Assembly (NCBI RefSeq): GCF_021390545.1
Contig: NZ_JAJUWR010000010.1
Coordinates: 62,001-126,000 of the forward strand
Length of the DNA stretch: 64,000 bases
Source of the DNA: Algoriphagus sp. AGSA1
GTDB taxonomy: Bacteria; Bacteroidota; Bacteroidia; Cytophagales; Cyclobacteriaceae
Direction of reading: 5' to 3'
The notes under the pieces are model-generated. The model saw nothing but the letters and a program-made list of their open reading frames with translations. It searched no databases and had not been told where the DNA came from. Positions 17,464-26,481 of the stretch are shown here, piece by piece. The translations under genes and the position numbers were made by a program. The first letter of the stretch is position 1, and the number at the start of each line of letters is the position of its first letter.

Positions 17464-18165
17464 TCAATAGGTGTATTTTACATACACTCGCTTTTGTATG
17501 CTTTGCTCATCCGGATTTAGCAGAGGAGGGGCAGCGACAGCATCTGCACTAGACCGCATCATTTCCATTTTGGCATAGTTCATTGGAATAGGCTGAGATT
17601 CTAAAGTCACTCTGTGCACCCGGATTGATTTGATTCCCAATGTCTGTGCGATTAACTGGGCTCTGCTTTCTGCGTTCTTCAATGCCTGGGCAAGAAGTTC
17701 ATCCTCAAGGGATTTCTGGGTCGCTTCAGAAATCTGATAATTTATATTATAACTCATGTCGCCGGCACTTTGGATGGCTTCCACTATTTTCTGAATATCC
17801 TCATTCTTACTGTTCGTAGTTATTCTTAGGGTTTGTCTGGCCACATATCCAGAATCCCTGGAGACGTTGCTTCTGTAAATCCGGTTTACATTCACAGAGT
17901 AATTATCCGCTATCAGCTTGTAATCTTTGATTTTAGCTTTCTTAAGGGCATCTGATAGGATCTGTGTTTTTTTATTTAGCACATTTACCGCATCGGTGAC
18001 CTTCATGGCCTTTTCTTCCAGATTGATATGGAAGGCGGCCTCATCGGGTGCGATCTTTTTCTCACTGAATCCTTCCACTTCTAGTAGAGGGACGGTCATA
18101 TTGTCCTGAGCGAAGACTGGCACTGCGAGACACAAAGCCAGAAGTATAGTTAAGTAATTTTTCAT
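17464..18165 (-). CDS. SIMPL (DUF541) domain periplasmic protein
   Basis: The 233-residue protein begins with a signal peptide MKNYLTILLALCLAVPVFAQ. The DUF541 body has PLLEVEGFSEKKIAPDEAAFHINLEEKA, ALKKAKIKDYKLIADNYSVN, and the C-terminal ESRAQLIAQTLGIKSIRVHRVTLES typical of the YggE/SIMPL family. Family members are linked to oxidative stress or outer-membrane roles, but the mechanism is unknown. The start codon is preceded by a dispersed repeat (18166-18260) that also precedes tyrA and the DAHP synthase gene. Confidence 0.85.
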   Translation of the reverse strand: MKNYLTILLALCLAVPVFAQDNMTVPLLEVEGFSEKKIAPDEAAFHINLEEKAMKVTDAVNVLNKKTQILSDALKKAKIKDYKLIADNYSVNVNRIYRSNVSRDSGYVARQTLRITTNSKNEDIQKIVEAIQSAGDMSYNINYQISEATQKSLEDELLAQALKNAESRAQLIAQTLGIKSIRVHRVTLESQPIPMNYAKMEMMRSSADAVAAPPLLNPDEQSIQKRVYVKYTY

Positions 18166-18260
18166 ATGTGTTTATAATTGTTTTTCAATGGTCACATGGA
18201 ATCTCGCATAGTAGATAATCATCCCTTTGTGTGTCGCCTTCGACATGCTCGATTTCATAT
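18166..18260 (-). repeat. Dispersed 5'-UTR repeat, copy 1
   Basis: On the minus strand it reads from GAAATCGAGCATGTCGAAGG through GGGATGATTATC and GCGAGATTCCATGTGACCAT to CAATTATAAACACAT immediately before the start codon of the SIMPL gene. Related copies lie at 20614-20730 and 26283-26380. Confidence 0.7.
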
Positions 18261-18403
18261 GTGTTAGGTTAGTTTTATATCCGTATGTTCAAAACCAAAG
18301 CCAAATTTAAGTGAGAAGGGTGCCGTTAAGAGAAATTAAGGAATGAGGAGTGAGTGGGCAAATTCTGATAATCATATATTGTGCAGACCATAATCCGAAC
18401 CCC

Positions 18404-19375
18404 TTACTTCCACTCCAGTACTTCCATAGTATTCAGTTCGGGGCCTCCACCTCGTTTGGCACTTCCGGCGGCTACATGAAGTTTGCCTTTGTAATAAATG
18501 GCCCCTGTACCGTGTCTTCCCTGATTTAAATCTGGTAGCCGTGACCATTCTCCCGACCTAGTATCAAGTACTTCCACTTCAGCATGTGAAGCTTCCTGCA
18601 TTGTACTTTCTCCATTCATGACAAGCAAATACGACCCTTTTCCAATGGAAGAAGTTCCGCCTCTAGGTGTAGGTAAAGCTGCTTCTACGGTATTCCAAGC
18701 GTTTGATGTAAAATCAAAGTAGTCCACTTCAGGAATTACCAGATCTAACACTTTACCGATTTCTGCATGCGAGGTTCTGCCCCCCGCAGCGTAAATCCTG
18801 TCCTCTACCAGTACTGCACCAAAGTGATCCCGTGGCCTTGGTGCATCAGGAAGTGCTGTCCATTTGCCGGTTTTGGTATCATATTCATCAAACCAAGGCA
18901 CAAAATCTGCGTAATGCCCATCCACGATCCCACATACCATGTAAATCTTATCGCCTCTGACCACTATTCCCGCAGATCCTCTACGTCTGTCTTCAGGGAT
19001 TTCAGCTCCTTCCCGCCAAGTATTGGTTTTGGGGTTGAAAATCAAAAAGTGTGTCAGTGGTGTTTCATGAGGATATCCGCCAGTCAAAGCTCCGATCACA
19101 TAGATTTCATTCTTAAATGAGATGGCCTGGAAATGATGGAACTCCATTGGCGCATCGGCCAAAGTTTTCCAGGCGTTGGTTTTCGGATCGTATTCTTCGA
19201 TTGGCTTGATGCCTCTTCCGCCAAGGAGATAGAACTTGCCGTCACATTCTACGAATGAGTTTTCATGTCTTGGCAGAGGATGATTGACGGATTCAACTGT
19301 AGTCCAATGACCCTTTGATTGAGAGAAACTTCCAATGGAAATCAGCAAAAACGTAAAAATCAAGAGGTGTTTCAT
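18404..19375 (-). CDS. Secreted kelch-repeat protein
   Basis: The 323-residue protein has a signal peptide (MKHLLIFTFLLISIGSFS). At least five kelch repeats follow, recognisable by GKFYLLGGRG, EIYVIGALTGG, KIYMVCGIVDG, RIYAAGGRTS and KLHVAAGSA, each preceded by a W at the end of the previous blade (TNAWKTLADAP, TGKWTALPDAP, SGEWSRLPDL). It probably folds as a six-bladed propeller. No galactose-oxidase metal ligands are evident, so a binding role is more likely. It is exported, and its partners are unknown. Confidence 0.82.
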   Translation of the reverse strand: MKHLLIFTFLLISIGSFSQSKGHWTTVESVNHPLPRHENSFVECDGKFYLLGGRGIKPIEEYDPKTNAWKTLADAPMEFHHFQAISFKNEIYVIGALTGGYPHETPLTHFLIFNPKTNTWREGAEIPEDRRRGSAGIVVRGDKIYMVCGIVDGHYADFVPWFDEYDTKTGKWTALPDAPRPRDHFGAVLVEDRIYAAGGRTSHAEIGKVLDLVIPEVDYFDFTSNAWNTVEAALPTPRGGTSSIGKGSYLLVMNGESTMQEASHAEVEVLDTRSGEWSRLPDLNQGRHGTGAIYYKGKLHVAAGSAKRGGGPELNTMEVLEWK

Positions 19376-19764
19376 GGGGTTTAAGCTAGGTTTGGTGGAG
19401 ATATAAATATGCGATTTTGATTAGAAAAATTTAGGTTAACTCAGGTGGTAATTATTTCAACTTTTTAAAGATTGGTTACATATAGCCTAGAATATCTGGA
19501 GATTGCCGTGTGGAAAAAAATATCAATAATTAATAATCTTTTACCTCAAGTTTGGCTGCTTTTAAATCCATCTTTCTATTCTTTTTTACAAATTAACGAT
19601 TTATTCCAATATTGGGTTTGATCGTATTTGGGAATTGATGGGTAGTTGAAAACGGTGACCTTTGTAAAGTTCTCTGTGCATCTAGAGGCTAAAATATAAT
19701 TAAAAACACGCCACCTGTATTCCTGCAACTGACGTTTAGTGAAATTCCGACTTCAGGAATCGGC
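19376..19764. other. Intergenic region, no feature recognised
   Basis: This AT-rich span lies between the kelch gene and tyrA. No gene, strong hairpin or promoter was recognised; the weak CCGA/TCGG stem near 19750 lacks a T tract. Confidence 0.4.
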
Positions 19765-20613
19765 CTATTTCTCCAGATCCAGAATATCCCTAATCAGATT
19801 GATTTCTGTCATTTCTTCGGATAATCCCTGACCATCACTTGTTGCGATTTTATCCCGAAAAGCCGTCAAATTAGAAATATACCCGTCCAGTGCTGACAGA
19901 ATATTTCCCTTGTTCTCCGTGAAAATAGGAGCCCACATCGCAGGACTTGATTTTGCCAGACGAACGGTCGAAGCAAAGCCGGATCCCGCCATATCCAGGA
20001 TGTTTTTTTCATCCTCCATTTTCTGCAAAACAGTTTTGCCCAGCATAAATGAGGAAATATGGGATAAGTGGGATACAAAGGCTAGGTGTCGGTCATGCTC
20101 CTCGGGATCCATAAATCTCAATTTCAGATTTAATGCGTCAAAAAGCTGGTAAGCCTTCTCTTTCAGGTTTAAGTCAGTTTTTTCCAGTTCGCATATAATC
20201 AACACCTTTCGATCCAGTAAGTCAGTCAAGGCCGCTTTTGGGCCGGAATATTCAGTTCCTGCGATAGGATGGGCAGCGAGGAACTGCCTTCTTTTGGGGT
20301 GCTCCGCCACTAAGGCGCAAAGTTTGGCTTTGGTAGATCCCACATCAAAAACCAGAGTGTTCTCCCCAATTTGGCCAAGAGTTTTCAAAAGCAAATCTCC
20401 CAACGAATCAGCCGGGGTGGCCAGAATCACAATGTCAGTATCGGCATCCGGTGTATCAGTGACTTTTTGAATGATTCCCAGATTCTGGGCATCGAGTAGG
20501 TGCTTTTCATTTGCATCTGTCCCTGTAATCAGGATTTCAGGAAATTTGTTTTTTGCCGCTAAGGCAAATGAGCCCCCTAAAAGCCCAAGTCCGACAATGT
20601 GTAATTTTTTCAT
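19765..20613 (-). CDS. tyrA: Prephenate dehydrogenase
   Basis: The 282-residue NAD(P)-dependent enzyme converts prephenate to 4-hydroxyphenylpyruvate, the Tyr branch. The N-terminal Rossmann fold has HIVGLGLLGGSFALAAK, DIVILATPADSL and VFDVGSTKAKLCALV. The substrate region contains FLAAHPIAGTEYSGPKAA with the catalytic His. The C-terminal helical domain has HDRHLAFVSHLSHISSFML. There is no fused chorismate mutase or ACT domain. It is the last gene of the aromatic operon, 120 nt after the aminotransferase; that gap holds a dispersed repeat with GC-rich hairpins. Confidence 0.92.
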   Translation of the reverse strand: MKKLHIVGLGLLGGSFALAAKNKFPEILITGTDANEKHLLDAQNLGIIQKVTDTPDADTDIVILATPADSLGDLLLKTLGQIGENTLVFDVGSTKAKLCALVAEHPKRRQFLAAHPIAGTEYSGPKAALTDLLDRKVLIICELEKTDLNLKEKAYQLFDALNLKLRFMDPEEHDRHLAFVSHLSHISSFMLGKTVLQKMEDEKNILDMAGSGFASTVRLAKSSPAMWAPIFTENKGNILSALDGYISNLTAFRDKIATSDGQGLSEEMTEINLIRDILDLEK

Positions 20614-20730
20614 GTGTTTATAATTGATTTTTAACGGTCACCCCGAATGGTCGGGGCAGGCTATGGAATCTCGTACCTGCCTGTCCGGTAGGCAGGCTCG
20701 ATTTCATTACTTCAGGCTCGATTTCATTAC
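20614..20730 (-). repeat. Dispersed 5'-UTR repeat, copy 2, with hairpins
   Basis: On the minus strand GAAATCGAGCCTG occurs twice, followed by the palindrome CCTGCCT/AGGCAGG, then ACGAGATTCCATAGCC. A CCCCGA/TCGGGG hairpin, TGACCGTTAAAAATCAATTA and TAAACACATG at the tyrA start codon follow. The element joins directly onto the translation start. Confidence 0.75.
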
Positions 20731-20733
20731 TTG

Positions 20734-21879
20734 TTATTTAATGCGGTTAATAGCTTCCAGGATCTTAAACTCTGGCATGCAAAGCGAAAATCTTACATAA
20801 TCGTCGCCTTCCGATCCGAAAATTTTCCCCGGGGTGATAAATATATTCCTTTCGTAAAGTAATTCGTCCACCACTTGATCTGCTGTCTTTCCCTCTGGCA
20901 CTTTGCACCAGACAAACAGCCCGGCTGCATTGGTGTCGTATGTGAGGTTCAGTTTGTCAGCCAGCTTCCAGACCAGTTTTCTTCGGCTTTGATAGGTGCT
21001 TTGTATATCTCCAAACCAATTTTCTCCCAAATTCAGTGCGGCGATCGCCCCTTTCTGAATCCCCAAAAACATCCCTGAATCCATGTTGCTTTTCACTTTG
21101 AGCACCTTTGCTATCCAGTCTTCCCTGCCCACAAGCATTCCGACTCTCCACCCAGGCATGTTGAATGCCTTGCTGAGCGAATTCAGTTCCAGAGCGACAT
21201 CGTTGGCTTCAGGAATGGATAAAATACTGATAGGTTCCTTGGTCAAGATATGACTGTATGGATTGTCATGTAGAATGACGATTTCATGCTTTTTGGCAAA
21301 AGCCACCAATTCCTGCAAAATGGCTCTGCTACCGGGAGCCCCGGTAGGCATCTGGGGATAGTTGATCCACATCAGTTTCACCTTGCTGAGGTCTTGGTTT
21401 TCCAGTTCTTCCAGATTTGGTCGGCCTGCTTTTGTAAGGTCTAGCGAATAAAAAACCGGAATGGCGCCCAATAAATTAGTCACTGAGGTGTAAGTGGGAT
21501 ATCCTGGATTTGGTATCAGGACTTCATCTCCGGGATTCAGAAAGGTCATGCTGAGATGCATGATCCCTTCTTTAGAGCCCATCATTGGAAGTACTTGTTT
21601 GGTGGGGTCTAAGGTTACGCTGTATTCTCTGGAATAGAAGTTAGCAATAGAAGCCCTGAGTTCAGGGATCCCCTGATAACTTTGGTATCCATGGGCCTGG
21701 CTGTTTTCAGCGGTACTTCTCAGTGCATCCACCACCACTTTGTCCGGAGCCAGATCCGGACTTCCTATGCCAAGGTTTATCACAGGTTTGCCTTCAGCAA
21801 TCATCTGGTTTACCTCACGGAGCTTGGCCGAAAAGTAATATTCCTCCACGCTTCCTACTCGTTCTGCAAAGCCTTTCAT
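20734..21879 (-). CDS. PLP-dependent class I/II aminotransferase of the aromatic operon
   Basis: The 381-residue fold-type I aminotransferase has INLGIGSPDLAPDKVV (substrate loop), GSKEGIMHL, LWINYPQMPTGA (the Asn-Pro motif appears as Tyr-Pro), HDNPYSHIL, and the PLP Schiff-base Lys in NSLSKAFNMPGWRVG. The final Arg is in YVRFSLCMPEF. By sequence it belongs with aspartate / LL-diaminopimelate-type enzymes. Its position between pheA and tyrA suggests it transaminates phenylpyruvate and 4-hydroxyphenylpyruvate, or prephenate (inference). It starts 8 nt after the pheA stop. Confidence 0.88.
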   Translation of the reverse strand: MKGFAERVGSVEEYYFSAKLREVNQMIAEGKPVINLGIGSPDLAPDKVVVDALRSTAENSQAHGYQSYQGIPELRASIANFYSREYSVTLDPTKQVLPMMGSKEGIMHLSMTFLNPGDEVLIPNPGYPTYTSVTNLLGAIPVFYSLDLTKAGRPNLEELENQDLSKVKLMWINYPQMPTGAPGSRAILQELVAFAKKHEIVILHDNPYSHILTKEPISILSIPEANDVALELNSLSKAFNMPGWRVGMLVGREDWIAKVLKVKSNMDSGMFLGIQKGAIAALNLGENWFGDIQSTYQSRRKLVWKLADKLNLTYDTNAAGLFVWCKVPEGKTADQVVDELLYERNIFITPGKIFGSEGDDYVRFSLCMPEFKILEAINRIK

Positions 21880-21887
21880 GTGTATTC

Positions 21888-22712
21888 TTATTTTCTACTT
21901 TGGTACTCTCCAAAAATTTTCACCTCGCCAAAGCTAGCCCTAATTTCTTCAATTGTCTGTGAGAAAATGGCATGATCTTCAAAAACCAAGTCGAGGAAAA
22001 ACGCATATTCCCAAGGTTTTTCGATCACGGGAATTGACTGGATTTTGCTCAGGTCTATTCCATTTTCGGCGATGAGCGTCAGAAGTTTGGCCAGACCGCC
22101 TTTTTCGTTCAGAATCGTGACTTTGATGGATGCTTTGTTGACTGGTTTTTCTAAATTTACGGCATCTTTCTGTAGTATGATGAAGCGGGTAAAGTTGTTT
22201 TTCACCGTCTGAATGTCCGGCGCCAAAATCTCCATCCCATAAATATCAGCAGCTATTGTCGATGCAATCGCCGCTACGCCTTTCCAGTTTCCATCGGCAA
22301 TATCCCGAGCCACAGAAGCGGTGTCTGTATCTTCCTTGAGCTGTATATGAGGATGCAGCGCAAAAAATGCCTTGCACTGCAACAAGGCCATAGGGTGGGA
22401 GCGCACTTCTCTGATCTCTTGAATGCTCTGCCCTGGAAGGGCCATAAACTGGTGTCCTATCGGTAGATAGTATTCATCACGGATGCTTAGACCATAGCGA
22501 TCGATGAGATCGTAGTTGGGCAAAATCGCTCCGGCTATTGAGTTTTCTATGGCCATCACAGCAAAATCCGCTTCCCCCCTTGCCACAGCTCTGGCTACAG
22601 GTTCGAATGTAGTGAAGTCTAAAATAGATATGTCTTCACCGAAATTGCGCAGTGCAACTTGGTGATGAAAGGAGCCGAGAACTCCCTGAATTGCTATTTT
22701 GAGCTGTGCCAT
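21888..22712 (-). CDS. pheA: Prephenate dehydratase (no chorismate mutase domain)
   Basis: The 274-residue enzyme converts prephenate to phenylpyruvate. The catalytic domain (about 1-185) has IAIQGVLGSFHHQVAL, FAVMAIENSIAGAILPNYDL and the TRFIIL ending (Thr-Arg-Phe motif, NNFTRFIIL). A C-terminal ACT domain (about 198-272) contains NEKGGLAKLLTLIAENGIDL, followed by the S-x-P loop SKIQSIPV, the expected Phe feedback site. The chorismate mutase normally fused to PheA in enterobacteria is instead fused to the DAHP synthase of this operon. Its start codon overlaps the aroA stop by one base (TAATG), indicating translational coupling. Confidence 0.93.
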   Translation of the reverse strand: MAQLKIAIQGVLGSFHHQVALRNFGEDISILDFTTFEPVARAVARGEADFAVMAIENSIAGAILPNYDLIDRYGLSIRDEYYLPIGHQFMALPGQSIQEIREVRSHPMALLQCKAFFALHPHIQLKEDTDTASVARDIADGNWKGVAAIASTIAADIYGMEILAPDIQTVKNNFTRFIILQKDAVNLEKPVNKASIKVTILNEKGGLAKLLTLIAENGIDLSKIQSIPVIEKPWEYAFFLDLVFEDHAIFSQTIEEIRASFGEVKIFGEYQSRK

Positions 22713-23956
22713 TAGTTGTCCTGATTAAGAACGGATATTCCGGCAAGCTGGCAATGCTTCCAAAAGCTTGGGTAAGATTTGTTCACTACAGACGGGTCTT
22801 CTATGCTGACACGGGTCTTGGTGAGCAAAGGCATAAAGGCCATAGCCATTCTATGATCTTCGTAGGTATGGATCTTTACCTCAGAAGGCATAGTGACAGA
22901 AGGGACTACCTGATATACTTCCGGTTCGATTTCTTTCAGGTCAGCATTGAATTTGGCGAGCTCTTGCTGAAGGGCGAAAATTCTGTCAGTTTCTTTGATT
23001 TTCAGACTTTCCAGTCCGCTAAAGATGGCGTTTTGACCTAAAATTGCGCAGGTCACGGCGATAGTTTGCGCCAGATCAGGGCAGTGTGTGAAGTCCCAGT
23101 TTTTCAATCCCGTTACTTCTTTTTTCTGCAACAAAACACCTCCGTTTTGGAATGTACTTTTTACGCCTAGTTGTCCCATGATATTTACTACCGCCGAGTC
23201 TCCCTGTAGGCTGTTTTCCTTCAGTCCTTCCAAAAATAATTCCCCGGAATCAGCGCATGCCAGCAGACTAAACCAGTATCCTGCTCCTGACCAATCACTT
23301 TCCACTGCAAAAGTTGTGGGCTGATACGCTTGAGGCGCTATGCTGATCCTATTTTCTTGCCATGAATAGCTTATGCCAAATTGCTTCATAGTATCCAGCG
23401 TCATTTCTATGTAGGATCTGGAGCCTACTTTCCCTTCCAGCACAATTTCCAAGCCTTGCGGTAGCAAAGGGGCAATCATCAGCATGGCTGATATGTATTG
23501 GCTAGAGACGTCTCCTCGGATGTTCACAGTTTTACTTTTCTGCTCAGCTAGTCCATGTACAGCCATCGGAGGATAGCCCTCCACGCCTAAATAATGGATC
23601 TCAGCGCCCACAGTTCTCAGTGCATCCACCAAAATCCCGATCGGCCGCTCACACATACGAGCCGTTCCGGTCATTACTTTATTTTGGTTGGTGACTGCCG
23701 CATATGCTGTCAAAAACCGCATGGTCGTGCCAGCATCCAACACGTCAAAAACCGGCGGGTTTTTCTTCAGCAAGCTGATCATCGTCTGCGTGTCCCTGGC
23801 TTCCGCTAGGTTGCTGAGTGTGTTTTTTCCTTTAGTCAGTGCATCTATAATCAGGACGCGATTGGATTCACTTTTGGAGGAGGGGAGAGGGATGTGGGTA
23901 TGGGTGAAATCTGATTTTTGAGCCAGATGAATAACTTCCATGGTTTCGGTTTTCAA
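22712..23956 (-). CDS. aroA: 3-phosphoshikimate 1-carboxyvinyltransferase (EPSP synthase)
   Basis: The 414-residue enzyme makes EPSP from shikimate-3-phosphate and PEP. Recognisable motifs are LPSSKSESNRVLIIDALTKG (phosphate-binding Lys/Ser), DAGTTMRFLTAYAA, ERPIGILVDALR, DVSSQYISAMLM, KIKETDRI and the late TYEDHRMAMAFMPL. It is somewhat shorter than the E. coli enzyme (427). The N terminus has about 20 residues before the first strand. The start lies 11 nt after the aroB stop, and the gene is coupled to pheA. Confidence 0.93.
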   Translation of the reverse strand: MKTETMEVIHLAQKSDFTHTHIPLPSSKSESNRVLIIDALTKGKNTLSNLAEARDTQTMISLLKKNPPVFDVLDAGTTMRFLTAYAAVTNQNKVMTGTARMCERPIGILVDALRTVGAEIHYLGVEGYPPMAVHGLAEQKSKTVNIRGDVSSQYISAMLMIAPLLPQGLEIVLEGKVGSRSYIEMTLDTMKQFGISYSWQENRISIAPQAYQPTTFAVESDWSGAGYWFSLLACADSGELFLEGLKENSLQGDSAVVNIMGQLGVKSTFQNGGVLLQKKEVTGLKNWDFTHCPDLAQTIAVTCAILGQNAIFSGLESLKIKETDRIFALQQELAKFNADLKEIEPEVYQVVPSVTMPSEVKIHTYEDHRMAMAFMPLLTKTRVSIEDPSVVNKSYPSFWKHCQLAGISVLNQDN

Positions 23957-23967
23957 GGGACTGAGTA

Positions 23968-25011
23968 TTAGGAATGAGATAGGTTTTGGTAATAATGTAT
24001 GGCTTCACGGATCTCTTCCCTGGTGACGGGAATATTATAGGTGCATTCGCCAATCGAACTTAGCAAAGAAAACATGAGCTCTTTGCCTTCATTTTTTTTG
24101 TCTTGCAGGCAAAAATCCAGCACTGGGATTAAATCGCTTTCCTGGATTTCTATTTTGCCGTACACTTTCAGTAAAGCCTCCTGAATCTGTTTCAGTTCGG
24201 CCATAGAAAGGTCTAATTTCTTATGAGACAGCCAGGCTTCGCAAATCATGCCTACAGCAATGGCTTCTCCATGTAATAGATGTCTAGGGCCATCGAGAAA
24301 ATAGGTTTCGAAAGCATGCCCGATCGTATGCCCAAAATTTAGGATTTTCCTAAGTCCGGCTTCTTTTGGGTCTTCTTCTACCACCGCTTTTTTTATCCCT
24401 ACAGAATGGTGGATCAGTGGAGTCCAATAGGAATTTGCCCAGTTGTCAAAATCCAGGCTTTCAAAATACACTTTATCTCTGATCAATCCATGCTTGATGA
24501 TCTCAGCATAACCAGAACGAATCTCCTTTTCTGGCAAAGATTTCAGGAATTCTGATGCCACAATGACCGTTTCTGGTTCATTGAATACTCCTAGATGGTT
24601 TTTCAGTCCTTCAAAGTCCACGCCCAATTTACCACCCACGCTGGCATCTACTTGGGAAAGTAGGGTAGTCGGCATATTGATAAATCGGATGCCTCTTTTG
24701 TAAATACTTGCACAAAAACCGCCCATATCACCCAGCACCCCTCCACCTATATTCAGAAATAGGGCTTTTCGGTCAAGCTGGGCTTCAGTCATAGCTGCCC
24801 AGATTTGCATGCAGGTAGCGATGGTTTTGTTTTTTTCACCCGCATCAATAGTGAAAAAGGTAGTGTTGGAAGGGAAAATTTCCTCTACCAGAGGAAGGCA
24901 ATGTTCCTTGGTGTTTTCATCTGTGAGAATAAAAAGGCGGGAAAATCTGATTTCGCTGAGAACAGCGGTCAGATCCACGGATGCCTTTTCAGAAAAGATA
25001 ATTGGCTTCAC
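23968..25011 (-). CDS. aroB: 3-dehydroquinate synthase
   Basis: The 347-residue NAD- and zinc-dependent enzyme converts DAHP to 3-dehydroquinate. Motifs present are GGGVLGDMGGFCASIYKRG (NAD binding), PTTLLSQVDASVGGKLGVDF, RSGYAEIIKHGLI (metal Glu), LRKILNFGHTIGHAFET (metal His) and LLHGEAIAVGM. A 173-nt gap separates it from the upstream DAHP synthase gene. No terminator is visible in the gap, so read-through is expected. Confidence 0.93.
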   Translation of the reverse strand: MKPIIFSEKASVDLTAVLSEIRFSRLFILTDENTKEHCLPLVEEIFPSNTTFFTIDAGEKNKTIATCMQIWAAMTEAQLDRKALFLNIGGGVLGDMGGFCASIYKRGIRFINMPTTLLSQVDASVGGKLGVDFEGLKNHLGVFNEPETVIVASEFLKSLPEKEIRSGYAEIIKHGLIRDKVYFESLDFDNWANSYWTPLIHHSVGIKKAVVEEDPKEAGLRKILNFGHTIGHAFETYFLDGPRHLLHGEAIAVGMICEAWLSHKKLDLSMAELKQIQEALLKVYGKIEIQESDLIPVLDFCLQDKKNEGKELMFSLLSSIGECTYNIPVTREEIREAIHYYQNLSHS

Positions 25012-25184
25012 GAAGAATAGAGTTTGCTAAGGCTGAAATTAAACTGAAAAAGTCTAAGGGGAGAGGGATCCTTCCCCTCAGACTTGAATAAGCTCAGTAG
25101 TATGAATTTACTGTTTTTGCCTAGCTGCTTTCATCTCAAAACATGTAGGAATTGAGAAGTATATGTAAGCACAGCTAGTTAAAT

Positions 25185-26282
25185 TTATTTTTTAACCGGA
25201 TCAGCCTCTCTCAGCTGCTTCTCCTGACGCTTTACTGACTCCTCATGGATACAATAGAGCAACTCACGCATAAACTTCTCGCTAAGGTTTTTGGCAACTC
25301 CCTTTGCGGTACGTCCTTCCATCACTTCCTTCCAGCGATCAGACTGAAATACGGATAAGTGGTGCTCTCTTTTATGTGCTCCGATCTGATCGATCACTGC
25401 AAATCTTTCCTGAAGAATATCCAGCAATTGATCGTCCAAGTGATCTACCGCTCTTCTTAGATCATTCAGTCTTTCGCTTGGCTGCTCAGATTCCAGCGGC
25501 TTCTTGAAGTCGATGGCTGCAATGATTTCCTTTAATCTTGCCGGGGTCACTTGCTGCTTGGCATCGGACCATGCATTGTCTGGATCATGGTGTGTCTCGA
25601 TCATCAAGCCGTCTAAACCGAAGTTCATCGCTTTCTGGGAAATCTCCAGGATGCCGTCTCTTTTGCCCACGATATGGGATGGGTCATTGATTACTTCCAT
25701 GCCAGTCCACACCCGCTTCAGGTGCATTGGCATAGACCAGTTTGGTTTATTTCGGAATCGTTTGTCGTAGGCGTCAGAGAATCCTCTGTGGATGGCAGCA
25801 AGTTTATCCAATCCCACAGCGTGGAATCTTTCCAAAGCCCCCATCCATAGATCGAGATCTGGATTCATCGGATTTTTCACCATTACGGGTATATCAGATC
25901 CTTTGAGTGCATCTGCAATCTCCTGTACCGCGAATGGATTGACGGTAGTTCTTGCGCCTACCCACACGACATCCACATTGTTTCTTAGAGCTATTTCAGC
26001 ATGGGCTGCATTTCCCACTTCCACTGTGATCGGGATATTCAGATGATGACGGACGATTTCCATCCACTTCAATCCCTCTTCACCTATGCCTTCGAAGCTT
26101 CCCGGTCTGGTTCTTGGCTTCCATATCCCTGCACGGAACATAGAAGGAATCATGTTGTTCTCTTTCATTTCCAAACAGATCTTTTCGATCTGCTCTGGGG
26201 ATTCTGCGGAGCAAGGTCCTGCGATGATGGTGGGTCCGGTCAGGCCCAAGCCCCAGTCTTTGATTTGTTTGTGTGCTTTCAT
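25185..26282 (-). CDS. Bifunctional DAHP synthase / type II chorismate mutase
   Basis: The 365-residue enzyme catalyses the first step of the shikimate pathway and also the chorismate-to-prephenate step. The N-terminal class I-beta DAHP synthase barrel (about 15-260) has IIAGPCSAESPEQIEKIC, AGIWKPRTRPGSFEGIGEEG, VWVGARTTVNPFAVQEIA, VMVKNPMNPDLDLW and MIETHHDPDNAWSDA. The C-terminal chorismate mutase (about 275-355) has LNDLRRAVDHLDDQLLDIL followed by GAHKREHHL. The fusion is common in Bacteroidota and allows prephenate-sensitive control. It is the first structural gene after the Phe/Tyr attenuator, and a dispersed repeat forms its immediate 5' UTR. Confidence 0.93.
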   Translation of the reverse strand: MKAHKQIKDWGLGLTGPTIIAGPCSAESPEQIEKICLEMKENNMIPSMFRAGIWKPRTRPGSFEGIGEEGLKWMEIVRHHLNIPITVEVGNAAHAEIALRNNVDVVWVGARTTVNPFAVQEIADALKGSDIPVMVKNPMNPDLDLWMGALERFHAVGLDKLAAIHRGFSDAYDKRFRNKPNWSMPMHLKRVWTGMEVINDPSHIVGKRDGILEISQKAMNFGLDGLMIETHHDPDNAWSDAKQQVTPARLKEIIAAIDFKKPLESEQPSERLNDLRRAVDHLDDQLLDILQERFAVIDQIGAHKREHHLSVFQSDRWKEVMEGRTAKGVAKNLSEKFMRELLYCIHEESVKRQEKQLREADPVKK

Positions 26283-26380
26283 ATGATTATAATTTGATTT
26301 TTATTGGCCATATGGAATCTCGCATGGTTTATAGTCATCCCATTTTGTGGCATTTTTCGTCATGCTTGATTTCATAACTT
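26283..26380 (-). repeat. Dispersed 5'-UTR repeat, copy 3
   Basis: On the minus strand it runs from ATGAAATCAAGCATGACG through GGGATGACTATAAACC and GCGAGATTCCATATGGCCA to AAATCAAATTATAATCATATG at the DAHP synthase start. It lies between the attenuator terminator and the first structural gene. Confidence 0.7.
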
Positions 26381-26398
26381 TCTGAGCATTAAATAAAA

Positions 26399-26426
26399 AA
26401 AGCCCGACTCTCTCGAATCGGGCTTT
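26399..26426 (-). terminator. Attenuator terminator of the aromatic operon
   Basis: On the transcript AAAGCCCGA / TCGGGCTTT forms a perfect 9-bp stem around a 10-nt loop, followed by four more T residues and ATTTAAT. It lies 18 nt after the leader-peptide stop and about 117 nt before the DAHP synthase start, so it would stop transcription before the structural genes. Confidence 0.85.
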
Positions 26427-26481
26427 ATGTGTTTATATTTTCTTTTAGTTTTTGGCTAGGCAATACACAGCACCGATTCGA
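26413..26481 (-). promoter_or_regulatory. Antiterminator pairing of the Phe/Tyr attenuator
   Basis: Transcript segment TCGAATCGG (26481-26473, inside the leader peptide) is perfectly complementary over 9 nt to CCGATTCGA (26421-26413), which is the 5' arm and adjoining loop of the terminator. The two pairings are mutually exclusive. A competing 5-bp hairpin, TTCGA (26494-26490) with TCGAA (26481-26477), overlaps the Tyr/Phe codon run. This gives the classical 1:2 / 2:3 / 3:4 layout. Confidence 0.75.

Noticed and set aside
26399-26426. Simple terminator of an unrelated upstream gene
   Set aside because: On the minus strand nothing but the leader peptide precedes it, and its 5' arm has a perfect antiterminator complement within that peptide.
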